A stretch of 64,000 nucleotides of DNA from Larkinella sp. C7 (GCF_006149005.1 NZ_VBSL01000005.1:124338-188337); one strand, 5' to 3'; numbered from the stretch's first letter, positions 8,215 through 17,345 are shown. The notes: a model not told the origin generated them from the sequence alone. Program-made: numbers and translations.

Positions 8215-11200
8215 AAGCAACACGCCAACACCAGCCCCTCGTTCAGCCGAAAACGACCACCTCGTCGTCGAATCACGCGACGACGTCCCAGCCTTTTTTT
8301 GCCAAACCCGGCGCACCATCGCGGAGTCTGCCGGAACCGTTTTTCAAAGCGCCCGTTCATACCAAACTGGCGGTGGGCCGCGCCGATGATCGGTTTGAAC
8401 GCGAAGCCGACGCTACCGCCGACCGTGTGATGCGGATGCCTGCTCCCAATCCCTCTGCCCACCCGTTTTTCCCTGCTTCCGGTTTACTCCAACCGAAATC
8501 CGAAGAAAAAGAAAAGAAAGAAGTTCGGCGCAAAGAAGCCGATACCGACACGCCGGTGATTCAGTTGAAAACCGATGAGGATGACAAAAAGAAAATCCGG
8601 AAAAAAGGCGACTCCGCAACCCCGGCTGTCACTGGCGGTTTTGAATCGCAGCTTTCGGCCAGCCAGTCGGGCGGGCAACCGCTCAGTGCCGACACCCGGC
8701 AGTTTATGGAACCCCGCTTCGGTGCCGACTTTTCGGGCGTTCGCGTGCATACCGACGCGCCTGCCGTTCAGATGAGCCAGAGTATTGGTGCACAGGCCTT
8801 TGCTTACCAGAATCACGTTTACTTCAACGAAGGCAAATACAATCCCGGTACGAGTTCGGGGCAGCATTTGCTGGCGCACGAACTGACGCACGTCGTGCAG
8901 CAAGGCGCAGCCGTACAGCGAAAACCGCTGATTTCGTCGGCAAGGCCAACGGTTCAGCGGCTGTTCGGACTCGATGTGGCTGGCACCATCGACGGCTGGC
9001 TGGCCAACTTGCCCGGCTGGCGTCTCCTGACGGTTCTGGCTGGTTACAATCCGGTGCTCCAGCGCGAAGTTCCCCGCTCGACGACCAACCTCATCGAAGG
9101 GTTTCTAACGCTGGGCGGCCCCATTGGATTGTTGCTTTTCAACAAGCTCCGCACGGAAGGCATCATTGGCCGGATGGCCGACTGGATCGATGCGCAGGTG
9201 GCCGCGCTGGGCATTTCATATGCCTACATCCGGGGTCTGTTCAGCCAGGCCTGGGATGCCATGGGCATTACACTCGGCATCAGCGGCAATCTGGACATCA
9301 TCCGCCGGGTGTTTGCGCCCCCCTTTAGCCGGATCGCGGCCTTTGTCGGACGGGTGATCAGCCAGGTTATCGTATTTATCAAAGAAACGATCGTTCGGCC
9401 ACTGAGCACCCGGGCGCGGCAAATGCGCGGTTTTACGCTGCTGACGGTCATTATTGGCAAAGATCCATTCACGGATGAGGTAGTGGAACGCAGCCCGACC
9501 AATCTGGTACGCGGTTTTATGAGTCTGATGGAAAACGGCGACGAACGGTTTCAGCAGATGCAGCAATCGGGCGCCTTGCAACGGGCTTTTACCTGGTTCA
9601 ACGTCGAAACCACCCGCCGGAACCTGACCTGGGAGCGCATCAAGGGAATTTTTACCGCCGTCTGGAATGCGCTCACGCCCGAAGCCGTGCTGCATCCGCT
9701 GGAAACCATCAGCCGGATTGCGGGTCTGTTTTTCGGTCTGGCTGCCGACATCGCCGGTTTTGCGGGAGCCGCCCTGCTGCAGATGCTGGAGTTTATTTTT
9801 GAAGCCGTCATGGGTGCGGGCGGGGCGCGGGTGCTGGCCATCCTGAAACGGGCGCGGGCCACGTTCCTGGTCATCATCCGCGATCCGGTGCGGTTTGTCG
9901 GCAATCTGGTGCGGGCGGGGGTGCAGGGGTTCCGGCAGTTCATGCAAAATGCCCTTACCCACTTGCAGCGCGGGCTGGTGGGCTGGCTGCTGGGCGCGCT
10001 GGAAGGGGCCGGACTCACGCTTCCACAAACCTTTGATTTACACGGTATCTTATCCCTGGTTTTGCAGATTCTCGGCCTTACCTACCAGAACATCCGCGCC
10101 AAGCTGGTGCGGGCGACGAGTGAACAATTCGTCGCCCGGATGGAGCAAGTGTCTGATTTTCTGCGAATTCTGATCACCCAGGGACCGGCAGCGGCCTGGC
10201 AAAAGATTGTGGAATACCTCGGCAACCTGCGCAACATGGTGCTCGACGGTGTCATCGCCTGGGTGCGGCAAACGGTGATTGGTCAGGCCATTGTCCGCAT
10301 TGCCTCCATGCTGAACCCGGCCGGGGCGGTAATTCAGGCCATTATGGCAACCTACAACACGGTGATGTTTTTCGTCGAACGCATCAACCAGATTGCCGCC
10401 GTGGTGGAGTCGTACGTCGATTCGATGGCCGCCATTGCCGCTGGCAACATTGCCGCAGCCGCCAACCGGGTCGAAACCACGATGGGGCGAATGGTGCCGG
10501 TCATGATCAGCTTTCTGGCGCGGCTGCTGGGGCTGGGCGGCATTTCCAACACGATTCGGAACACCATCGCCCGCATCCGTCAGCCGGTCGACCGGGCGTT
10601 GGACCGGGTCGTGGATTGGGTCGTGGCGCAGGGACGGCGGCTGGTGGGGGCGGTGGTGAGTACGGGAGTACCGCAAGACCCTGCGTTACGGTTACAAGAC
10701 GGATTACGAGCAGCCGCAGGTGTAGTAAGCCGGTTTGCGGGTACCCGAGTTGGCCGCTCCGTTTTATTACCGTTACTCTCAGTAATACGTAGTCGATACC
10801 GCTTTACCAGACTTGAATTAGTTGAAGCACAAGGCCACTGGGATGTTGAAGGAGAAATCAACCCCAGAGGACGTTTGACTACGCAGGCGCTCGCACCGAT
10901 GAACTCGACAGCAGATGGTACCGAAAGTCATCCTATACCCATTCGTTGGGTAAAAAGGGGGCATGTTAATCAATTGTTTTTGACTCCAATTGCAAGTCGA
11001 TGGACATCGAGGAATATGACACCCCCGACAGGTACGATCACAGCCGCACGAAATTCGATGACCGATATTGAAATTCCACCTACACAATCATTAGCGTTTC
11101 CAACGGAATTTGGTGGGCAACGAGATGGACAGTCAGTTAGGCTGATTAAAATAGGTGTCGAGGCTTCTAACCTTCCGCATATTGGAAAAAAAATTAGACG

Positions 11201-11498
11201 CACCCCTTCGAAAGCTCGCAGAATGGAAGGACGACTAAAAACATTACTCGCCAGCTACAATTATCCCTGGAGGGAAAGTAAAAACTTTGAAGGTAACGAT
11301 GAGAGCCCGGATCATGTACAGGACTTGGGATGGGGAGGTCATGACTCTATCGATAACTTATGGCCTCTTTACTCATCCATGAATACTGGAGCGAATGAAA
11401 TTTATTATCGTACTATTGAATATGGTGCGGGACAACGAGGTCGTCCAATCGAAATGGTAAACCGATGGTTTATTATTGATTCAATAGGCTCACATTAA
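8211..11498 (+). CDS. DUF4157 eCIS effector with hydrophobic helical middle and C-terminal HNH-like nuclease toxin
   Basis: 1095 residues. Residues about 45-75 ('KLAVGRADDRFEREADATA') and 160-240 ('FGADFSGVRVHTDAPA', 'AHELTHVVQQG') form a DUF4157 domain with an HExxH-type metal site; DUF4157 marks eCIS cargo in known systems. Short '(V/L)Q(P/L/R)K' motifs recur through the first 240 residues. Residues about 265-810 are a long run of hydrophobic and amphipathic helices with a duplicated module ('RSTTNLIEGFLTL' and 'RSPTNLVRGFMSL'), perhaps a packing or translocation region. The C-terminus contains 'PDHVQDLGWGGHDSIDNLWP', which resembles HNH/treble-clef toxin nucleases; this is inferred from the motif only. 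From about position 10655 the GC drops from 62% (line 9781) to 40-45% (lines 11161, 11401). No immunity gene follows, as expected for cargo aimed at other cell types. Its start overlaps the tape-measure stop. Confidence 0.85.
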   Translation: MKATRQHQPLVQPKTTTSSSNHATTSQPFFAKPGAPSRSLPEPFFKAPVHTKLAVGRADDRFEREADATADRVMRMPAPNPSAHPFFPASGLLQPKSEEKEKKEVRRKEADTDTPVIQLKTDEDDKKKIRKKGDSATPAVTGGFESQLSASQSGGQPLSADTRQFMEPRFGADFSGVRVHTDAPAVQMSQSIGAQAFAYQNHVYFNEGKYNPGTSSGQHLLAHELTHVVQQGAAVQRKPLISSARPTVQRLFGLDVAGTIDGWLANLPGWRLLTVLAGYNPVLQREVPRSTTNLIEGFLTLGGPIGLLLFNKLRTEGIIGRMADWIDAQVAALGISYAYIRGLFSQAWDAMGITLGISGNLDIIRRVFAPPFSRIAAFVGRVISQVIVFIKETIVRPLSTRARQMRGFTLLTVIIGKDPFTDEVVERSPTNLVRGFMSLMENGDERFQQMQQSGALQRAFTWFNVETTRRNLTWERIKGIFTAVWNALTPEAVLHPLETISRIAGLFFGLAADIAGFAGAALLQMLEFIFEAVMGAGGARVLAILKRARATFLVIIRDPVRFVGNLVRAGVQGFRQFMQNALTHLQRGLVGWLLGALEGAGLTLPQTFDLHGILSLVLQILGLTYQNIRAKLVRATSEQFVARMEQVSDFLRILITQGPAAAWQKIVEYLGNLRNMVLDGVIAWVRQTVIGQAIVRIASMLNPAGAVIQAIMATYNTVMFFVERINQIAAVVESYVDSMAAIAAGNIAAAANRVETTMGRMVPVMISFLARLLGLGGISNTIRNTIARIRQPVDRALDRVVDWVVAQGRRLVGAVVSTGVPQDPALRLQDGLRAAAGVVSRFAGTRVGRSVLLPLLSVIRSRYRFTRLELVEAQGHWDVEGEINPRGRLTTQALAPMNSTADGTESHPIPIRWVKRGHVNQLFLTPIASRWTSRNMTPPTGTITAARNSMTDIEIPPTQSLAFPTEFGGQRDGQSVRLIKIGVEASNLPHIGKKIRRTPSKARRMEGRLKTLLASYNYPWRESKNFEGNDESPDHVQDLGWGGHDSIDNLWPLYSSMNTGANEIYYRTIEYGAGQRGRPIEMVNRWFIIDSIGSH

Positions 11499-11690
11499 TC
11501 TTGAATTATGATAAAGGATGTAGTCATCGATTTTATAGCCGATTGTGAAGAACAATTAGTTTATCTTGAAGAAACAGTCAAAAATCGGCTACGTAAGCAA
11601 CCGGTTGAAACGAATGCTATTATAAACTTTCAAATTGCCACTCCAAACTCATTAAATGGATTTGAAGGTTACCGTTTTAGCGTACGTTTT
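10655..11690. other. AT-rich compositional island across the effector toxin end and ATPase start
   Basis: Hand-counted GC of 60-base lines: 62% at 9781; 45% at 11161; 40% at 11401; 37% at 11581; then 70% at 11701. The change is abrupt on the right, within a few codons of position 11690 inside the ATPase gene, and more gradual on the left near 10655. The island covers the whole toxin domain, the 9-base gap and the first 60 or so codons of the ATPase. This pattern fits replacement of a toxin cassette by recombination, but it is an inference from composition. Confidence 0.65.
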
Positions 11691-12842
11691 TCTGAATACA
11701 TCACCCTCCTCCTCGCCCTCGCCCCCCACCTCCAGCCCGGTTTTTTCGACGCCCTCATCCGCGAACACCTGCCCGATGGCGGGGATTTTCCGGAATTCGG
11801 TGGGGTGCGCGGCTCCAACCACCGGGGGCTTTTGCCCACCGGCGAAACCGCTCTGTTTGTGCTGGCGGGCAACGACCTCGAAAAACGACTGGCGCTTTAC
11901 GACTTATTCAGCCCTGAGCATTTTTTTGCCCGCGAGCGGATTCTGTATCTCGAAGATGTCAAGCCGGGCGAACCACGCCTGAGCGGTCGGCTCATTCTTG
12001 ACCCCGATTACGTGGAGTTGTTCACGACCGGACGGGTGTCGGCACCGGCCCTGAGCATGAATTTCCCGGCGCAGCGCATCCATACCGACATGGAATGGGA
12101 AGATCTTGTGCTGCCTGCGCCAACCTTCACGCAGATTCGCGACATCGAGCATTGGATTCAGCATTACGACACGCTGCGAACGGACTGGCAGATGGGGCAA
12201 CGGCTGAAACCCGGCTACCGGGTGCTGTTTTACGGCCCGCCCGGCACCGGTAAAACCCTGACCGCTACGCTGTTGGGCAAATATACCAAGCGGGAGGTAT
12301 ACCGCGTGGATCTATCCCTGGTGGTTTCCAAATACATCGGCGAAACGGAGAAGAACCTGGCCAATCTGTTCGATAAAGCCCACGCCAAGAACTGGATTCT
12401 GTTCTTCGACGAAGCCGATGCGCTCTTTGGCAAACGCACCGAAACCCGCGATGCCCACGACCGCTATGCCAATCAGGAGGTGGCGTTTCTGTTGCAGAAA
12501 ATTGAAGAATTCGACGGGCTGGTCATTCTGGCGTCCAACCTGAAGAGCAACATCGACCCGGCTTTTGCCCGGCGGTTTCAGGCCATGATTCATTTTCCAC
12601 TGCCCAACGCGGCCGAACGCTTGCTGCTGTGGCAGAAATGCCTGCCGCCCTCCGCCCGGCTGGCCCCCGAGCTTCCGGTGGAGCAACTGGCCGGTCGGTA
12701 CGAACTTTCGGGCGCGGCCATTCTCAACATCATCCAGTTTTGCGCCCTCCGCGCCCTCAGCCGACAAACGGACGTTCTGGCAACCGCCGATGTGGTGGAA
12801 GGCATCCGGCTGGAATTTCAGAAAGAAGGCAAACTGGTCTGA
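11508..12842 (+). CDS. AAA+ ATPase of the eCIS (Afp15-like)
   Basis: 444 residues. The first 170 residues are a non-catalytic domain. The AAA+ core follows, with Walker A 'GPPGTGKT' (about residue 244), Walker B 'ILFFDEAD', sensor 1 'LASNLKSNID' and arginine finger 'FARRF'. In Afp/PVC-type systems the Afp15 ATPase is needed for assembly or cargo loading of the particle. It is the last eCIS gene seen here and lies 9 bases after the effector gene. The first 60 codons are AT-rich (37% GC at line 11581) while the rest is GC-rich, so the gene is a composition mosaic. Its 3' end overlaps the convergent LacI gene by 25 bases. Confidence 0.9.
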   Translation: MIKDVVIDFIADCEEQLVYLEETVKNRLRKQPVETNAIINFQIATPNSLNGFEGYRFSVRFSEYITLLLALAPHLQPGFFDALIREHLPDGGDFPEFGGVRGSNHRGLLPTGETALFVLAGNDLEKRLALYDLFSPEHFFARERILYLEDVKPGEPRLSGRLILDPDYVELFTTGRVSAPALSMNFPAQRIHTDMEWEDLVLPAPTFTQIRDIEHWIQHYDTLRTDWQMGQRLKPGYRVLFYGPPGTGKTLTATLLGKYTKREVYRVDLSLVVSKYIGETEKNLANLFDKAHAKNWILFFDEADALFGKRTETRDAHDRYANQEVAFLLQKIEEFDGLVILASNLKSNIDPAFARRFQAMIHFPLPNAAERLLLWQKCLPPSARLAPELPVEQLAGRYELSGAAILNIIQFCALRALSRQTDVLATADVVEGIRLEFQKEGKLV

Positions 12843-13885
12843 TCGCCAAAACCGGTCGGAATTTCGCCGGTTACCGTTGAGCCGCGAATGATCAAACGCG
12901 TTGGCAACACGACCAGCTCCGGTTCCGGGCGTTCGTCGTCGGCGGCCAACTGATTGAGCAACAGCCGGGCCGCTTCCCGGCCAATTTCATCGACCGGTTG
13001 CGAAACCGTCGTCAAGCCGGGTTCGATGAGGGCCGAAATCGGGTCGTCGCTGAAACCGACAATGGCAATGTCTTCCGGAATGCGCAACCCCCGGCTTTTA
13101 ATAACTTTCAACGCTTCAATGGCCGTGGGGTCATTGATCGCAAACAGGGCGTCGGGCGGCTGGGGCAGATTCAGCAGGTGATTCACGTAAATATTGGCTT
13201 TGTCGAGCGTCAGATCGTAAGAAATAATCAGCGCCGGATCGATCGGAATCTGGTGGTTCGTCAGGGCATCCCGATACCCGTTCAGGCGCGAGCGGCTGTT
13301 TTGCAGCGAATCCGGCCCCGACAGATGCGCAATCCGCCGTTTGCCGGTTTTGATCAGGTGCTCGACGGCCTGGTAAGCGCCTTCATAGTCGTCGACGGCC
13401 ACTTTCGACACGCTCATTTCCTCGACAATCCGGTTGAAAAATACCACCGGAATCCCTTTCCGGTCGAATATCTTAAAGTGCTCGAAATTCCGCGTCTCCT
13501 TCGTGTGCGACACCAGAATGCCATCTACCCGACTGGCTAACAACAACTTTGTATTAACAATTTCCGTTTCATACGACTCATTCGAGTGGCAAATCACCAC
13601 GTTATAGCCGGCCTTGGCCAGGACGTCCTGGGCACCGATGATCACCTTCGGAAAAAAAGAACTCAGGAACTCCGGTACCATGATGCCGATGGTCTGCGTC
13701 CGGTTGGTCAGCAATGAAATCGCCAGTTGGTTGCGCTGGTAATCGAGTTCGGCCGCCAGTTCCAGCACCCGCTCCCGGGTTTTTACTTTTACATTCGGAT
13801 GTCCCGTCAACGCCCGCGAAACCGTCGACTTCGACAGATTGAGCGTATTGGCAATATCGATGATGGTAATCTGGTGGCTCTTCAT
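12818..13885 (-). CDS. LacI-family transcriptional regulator of the glycan locus
   Basis: 355 residues. The N-terminal helix-turn-helix reads 'ITIIDIANTLNLSKSTVSRA' and continues with the hinge 'ERVLELAAELDYQRNQLA'. A periplasmic-binding-protein-like sensor domain follows ('TIGIMVPEFLSSFFPKVI', 'AIVGFSDDPISALIEPGLTT'), ending with an arm bearing 'LLPTRLIIRGS'-type sequence ('VVLPTRLIIRGST'). It is divergent from susC, with two palindromic candidate operators in the shared 325-base gap, so it probably controls itself and the susC operon, releasing DNA when a sugar binds. The ligand cannot be told from sequence. The 3' end overlaps the eCIS ATPase gene by 25 bases in convergent orientation. Confidence 0.92.
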   Translation of the reverse strand: MKSHQITIIDIANTLNLSKSTVSRALTGHPNVKVKTRERVLELAAELDYQRNQLAISLLTNRTQTIGIMVPEFLSSFFPKVIIGAQDVLAKAGYNVVICHSNESYETEIVNTKLLLASRVDGILVSHTKETRNFEHFKIFDRKGIPVVFFNRIVEEMSVSKVAVDDYEGAYQAVEHLIKTGKRRIAHLSGPDSLQNSRSRLNGYRDALTNHQIPIDPALIISYDLTLDKANIYVNHLLNLPQPPDALFAINDPTAIEALKVIKSRGLRIPEDIAIVGFSDDPISALIEPGLTTVSQPVDEIGREAARLLLNQLAADDERPEPELVVLPTRLIIRGSTVTGEIPTGFGDQTSLPSF

Positions 13886-14210
13886 AAATAGTATTATTCT
13901 AACAAATAACGTCTTTTTAAGTCAGTAACACAAAACAATTCCCGCTAATTGAGTCTACTTTTTGGGAATGTTCCCATGATTTTGGGAACATTCCCAAAAA
14001 TATAATTCTATTTTTTCTTTTCAAAATTACTATTTGATCGTAATATCAATCAGGAAAAGCAAAAAAACCAGATTTAGTTGGTTTTAACCCGGTAAAAGAC
14101 TTATTCAACGGTCAAACCGTCTTCTCAAACTAAACTGGCTGGCCCTTTTTCTTAAATTGTAAATTTTCAATACCAACCTTTAACCATAAGGACAATGTCC
14201 AGATTTACGT
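13886..14210. promoter_or_regulatory. Divergent control region between lacI and susC
   Basis: A 325-base gap, strongly AT-rich around 13990-14060. Apart from the paired operators it holds a short inverted repeat (ACGGT ... ACCGT, around 14108-14120) and a T/A-rich leader with an 'AAGGA' near 14187, some 20 bases before the chosen susC ATG. I found no clean TAnnTTTG -7 box for susC. Confidence 0.5.
13961..13999. promoter_or_regulatory. Tandem LacI-type operator palindromes
   Basis: Two near-identical palindromes, GGGAATGTTCCC (13964-13975) and GGGAACATTCCC (13984-13995), are exact reverse complements of each other and both sit in T-rich/A-rich flanks. Their centres are 20 bases apart, close to two helical turns, so two dimers could bind on the same face of the helix. 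They lie about 85-100 bases upstream of the LacI start and 215-250 bases upstream of susC. LacI-family operators are normally palindromes of this size. Assignment to this LacI protein is by position. Confidence 0.75.
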
Positions 14211-17200
14211 ATGCGGCCTCTTAAACCTAACTGGCTGGCAAGCGGACTACTCTGTCTCCTCTTGCTGCCCCTCTCGTTCTCCTCTTTTGCTCAGGCTGGC
14301 CGTGGTGCCGCCATCCGCGGTCGGGTCACCTCCGGCACGGAAGCCTTGCCGGGTGTCAACGTCATTTTGAAAGGTACCCAACAGGGTACTACCACCGATG
14401 TCAATGGCCAGTATTCGCTGACCCTGCCCGACGGAACTACCGAATCGGCCACGCTCACGTTTTCTTATATCGGCTACGCTTCGCAGGAAGTGAAAGTCGG
14501 GAACCGCACCACCATTGATGTATCCCTTGAATCGGACGACCGGGCACTAAGCGAGGTCGTGGTCGTTGGGTATGGAACCCAGCGTAAAGTGGAAACCACC
14601 GGGGCCATTGCGTCCGTAAAAGCCGCCGATCTGGTACAGACGCCGGTCGCCAACGTGGCGCAGGGCTTGCAATCGCGGGTGGCCGGGGTACAGGTTAACC
14701 AGAATACCGGCGCGCCGGGTGGGAACATCAGCGTCCGGATTCGGGGAACGAACTCGATCAATGGCAACTCCGAACCGCTGTATGTCGTCGACGGTATCCA
14801 GATTTCCAACAGTGGCGGCATCAACGACGTCAGCCCGCTTTCGACCATCAACCCCAACGACATCGAGTCGGTGGAAATCCTGAAAGATGCGTCGGCGTCG
14901 GCGATTTACGGTTCACGGGCGGCCAATGGCGTCGTGCTGATCACCACCAAACGCGGAAAAACCGGGGCCACCCGGGTCACCGTCGACAGCTATTATGGCA
15001 TTCAGAAAGTAAATAAAACCCTGCCGGTTTTGAACGCGTCGCAGTTTGCCCAACTGGAAAACGAGGTTTTCAAAAACAACTATTACCCGAACCCGGCTTC
15101 GCTCGGTGAAGGCACCAACTGGCAGAACCTGATTTTCCGCGAAGCGCCCATCCAGAATCACCAGTTGTCGATCAACGGGGGAACCGAGAAAACGCAGTTG
15201 GCGCTATCGGCCAATTACTTCGATCAGGACGGGATTATCATCAACTCCGCCTTCAAACGCTACTCGTACCGGCTGAACGTGGATCACAAAGTGAGCGACC
15301 GCGTCAAGATTGGCACCAGTATCCTGGGCAGTTACGCGATCAACTCGGGTATCACGACGGGCTCACAAACCATTGGCGACGCGGGTGTCGTAACGGCTTC
15401 CATCCTGGGCGCGGCCATTGGTGCCCCGCCAACGCTGGTTCCTTACCGGACTGACGGCACCTTGTTTCCATTCGGCGAGCAGGCCGGTGGTCAATACCGG
15501 GAAGTGACCAATCCGCTCAACTTCGCCAGCGTCCTGAACCGGAACGCCATCAAAAGGACGCTCGTCAATTTTTACGCCGATTTCAACATCCTGAAAGGAC
15601 TGAACTACCGGGCTTCTTTCAACGCTGATATTCAAAGCAATTTGCGCGACGGCTACACCCCCCGCTCCATCGTCAACCGGTCGGACCTGAACGACAATTC
15701 AGGCTCCGGGTTTAAAGTGAACGGCAATGGTCTGGCACTGCTGCACGAAAGTATTCTGACGTACAGCACGAGTTTCGCTACCAACCACACCTTTAAAGCT
15801 ACGGCGGTAATTGCGTCGCAATCGGAACAATACAATTCCAACCAGATCAACGCCAACGGTTTTCCGAACGATGCCACCCAGAATGAAGCCCTGCAACTGG
15901 CGCTGAACCGCACCGTCACGAGCAGCCGGGACCGGCAGCGCCTGGATTCGTACCTGGCCCGGGTCAATTACGGCTATAAGGACAAGTTCTTTCTGGATTT
16001 GACGGCGCGGGTCGATGGGTCGAGCAAGTTTGGCGCCAACCACAAATACGGTTTGTTCCCGGCCGTTTCGGCAGCCTGGCGGATCATCGAGGAACCGTTT
16101 GCCAAAAACCTTACCTGGCTTTCGGATCTGAAACTGCGGGGTAGCTACGGGATTACCGGAAATGCGGCCGGGATCAATCCCTACCAATCACTGGCGACGG
16201 TGGCAGCTTCGGGCAGTGACTACAACCTGAATCACCTTTTCGTCACGGGGATTAACCCATCGGGTATTGCCAACCCCGATTTGCGCTGGGAACGTTCGGC
16301 CCAGGCCGATATTGGCCTCGACATCAGCCTGCTTAACAACCGGATCAGTTTCATCGTCGATGCGTACCAGAAAACCACGAAAGACTTGCTGTATGTGAAA
16401 GCCCTGCCGTTGAGTTCGGGCTACAGCACGATAACCGGCAACTTCGCTTCGCTCGAAAACAAAGGACTGGAGTTCGCGGTGAACGCCCGGATTCTGGACG
16501 GACCAGTCAAATGGTCGGTAAACGGTAACATGACGTTCAACCGCAACAAGGTAGTGGATCTGGACGGCGGCACCACGCAGGAACGGTTCATTACGGCGTA
16601 TTCTGTCCTGAAAGTCGGTCAGCCGCTCGGTCTATTCAAAACCTACGTGTACGACGGCATCAACCAAACCGGCGAAACCATTCTGCCCGGGTACGATGGC
16701 CGACTGGGGGGTCTGAAAGTGAAAGACATCAACGGCGACGGCGCCATTTCGGCCGCCGATCAGATGATTACCGGCAATCCGAACCCGGATTTTATCTACG
16801 GTTTTTCCACCAATGCGTCCTTCAAAGGCTTTGATCTGAGCATGTTCCTGTCGGGTTCACAGGGCAATGACATCTACAACGCGGCCCGCCTATCGTTCGA
16901 GATGCCGCTGGGACAACGGAATCAATTCGCGGGTCTCGCCAACCGCTGGTCGGCCACCAACCCGAGCAATCAGTACGTGAGTGGTGCCCAGGCGGGTCGT
17001 TTACCGGTAACCAGCCAGGTGATTGAAGATGGTTCGTACCTGCGCTGCAAAAACCTGACACTCGGCTATACCGTGCCCCGGATCAAGGGAATCCAGCAAA
17101 TCCGGGTGTATGTGAGCGCCAACAACCTGTTCACGCTCACCAACTACAGCGGTTTCGATCCGGAAGTGAATACCTATGCCGGTTCAAATACCGCCATTGG

Positions 17201-17264
17201 CATCGACAATCTGGTGTATCCACAAGCGAAATCATTCCTGGGCGGTCTTCAGGTCACGTTCTAA
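14211..17264 (+). CDS. SusC/RagA-family TonB-dependent outer-membrane transporter
   Basis: 1017 residues with a signal peptide (hydrophobic run 'GLLCLLLLPLSFSSFAQA'). A carboxypeptidase-like beta domain follows ('IRGRVTSGTEALPGVNVILK'), then the SusC signature 'LSEVVVVGYGTQRK' (about residue 113) and a TonB plug ('ISVRIRGTNSINGNSEPLYV', 'IESVEILKDASASAIYGSRA'). The rest is a TonB barrel ending in 'GGLQVTF' with a terminal Phe, typical for BAM-dependent insertion. It would import glycan fragments across the outer membrane with the SusD lid encoded next. It is the first gene of the operon-like series under the LacI operators. Confidence 0.95.
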   Translation: MRPLKPNWLASGLLCLLLLPLSFSSFAQAGRGAAIRGRVTSGTEALPGVNVILKGTQQGTTTDVNGQYSLTLPDGTTESATLTFSYIGYASQEVKVGNRTTIDVSLESDDRALSEVVVVGYGTQRKVETTGAIASVKAADLVQTPVANVAQGLQSRVAGVQVNQNTGAPGGNISVRIRGTNSINGNSEPLYVVDGIQISNSGGINDVSPLSTINPNDIESVEILKDASASAIYGSRAANGVVLITTKRGKTGATRVTVDSYYGIQKVNKTLPVLNASQFAQLENEVFKNNYYPNPASLGEGTNWQNLIFREAPIQNHQLSINGGTEKTQLALSANYFDQDGIIINSAFKRYSYRLNVDHKVSDRVKIGTSILGSYAINSGITTGSQTIGDAGVVTASILGAAIGAPPTLVPYRTDGTLFPFGEQAGGQYREVTNPLNFASVLNRNAIKRTLVNFYADFNILKGLNYRASFNADIQSNLRDGYTPRSIVNRSDLNDNSGSGFKVNGNGLALLHESILTYSTSFATNHTFKATAVIASQSEQYNSNQINANGFPNDATQNEALQLALNRTVTSSRDRQRLDSYLARVNYGYKDKFFLDLTARVDGSSKFGANHKYGLFPAVSAAWRIIEEPFAKNLTWLSDLKLRGSYGITGNAAGINPYQSLATVAASGSDYNLNHLFVTGINPSGIANPDLRWERSAQADIGLDISLLNNRISFIVDAYQKTTKDLLYVKALPLSSGYSTITGNFASLENKGLEFAVNARILDGPVKWSVNGNMTFNRNKVVDLDGGTTQERFITAYSVLKVGQPLGLFKTYVYDGINQTGETILPGYDGRLGGLKVKDINGDGAISAADQMITGNPNPDFIYGFSTNASFKGFDLSMFLSGSQGNDIYNAARLSFEMPLGQRNQFAGLANRWSATNPSNQYVSGAQAGRLPVTSQVIEDGSYLRCKNLTLGYTVPRIKGIQQIRVYVSANNLFTLTNYSGFDPEVNTYAGSNTAIGIDNLVYPQAKSFLGGLQVTF

Positions 17265-17339
17265 TTAGTGAATGAGCGATTGCGTGATTGAGCGGTTTAC
17301 CCCCCTTCACGCAATCAATCATTCACGCAATCACTAAAT
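17265..17339. repeat. Intergenic inverted repeat between susC and susD
   Basis: Right after the susC stop, the words GATTGCGTGA (left arm) and TCACGCAATC (right arm) form a stem, with outer arms TTAGTGA and TCACTAA. The right arm contains TCACGCAATC-like words twice. The element shares GCGTGATTGAG with the repeat at 34975-35080, so the two belong to one family. It could act as an attenuator that lowers susD relative to susC, or simply be a mobile or repetitive palindrome. Confidence 0.75.
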
Positions 17340-17345
17340 GAAACT

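Noticed and set aside
9216-10028. A 270-residue minus-strand frame inside the effector gene
   Set aside because: It lies wholly within the well-supported DUF4157 effector, is rich in Pro/Gln/His/Arg, and shows the typical look of an antisense shadow.
12818-12842. Overlap of the eCIS ATPase and lacI genes as a possible regulatory link
   Set aside because: A 25-base convergent overlap of two 3' ends is common in compact genomes and gives no sign of joint control.
17265-17339. Possible CRISPR-like array because similar words recur
   Set aside because: The words are arranged as inverted arms, not as regularly spaced direct repeats with unique spacers.
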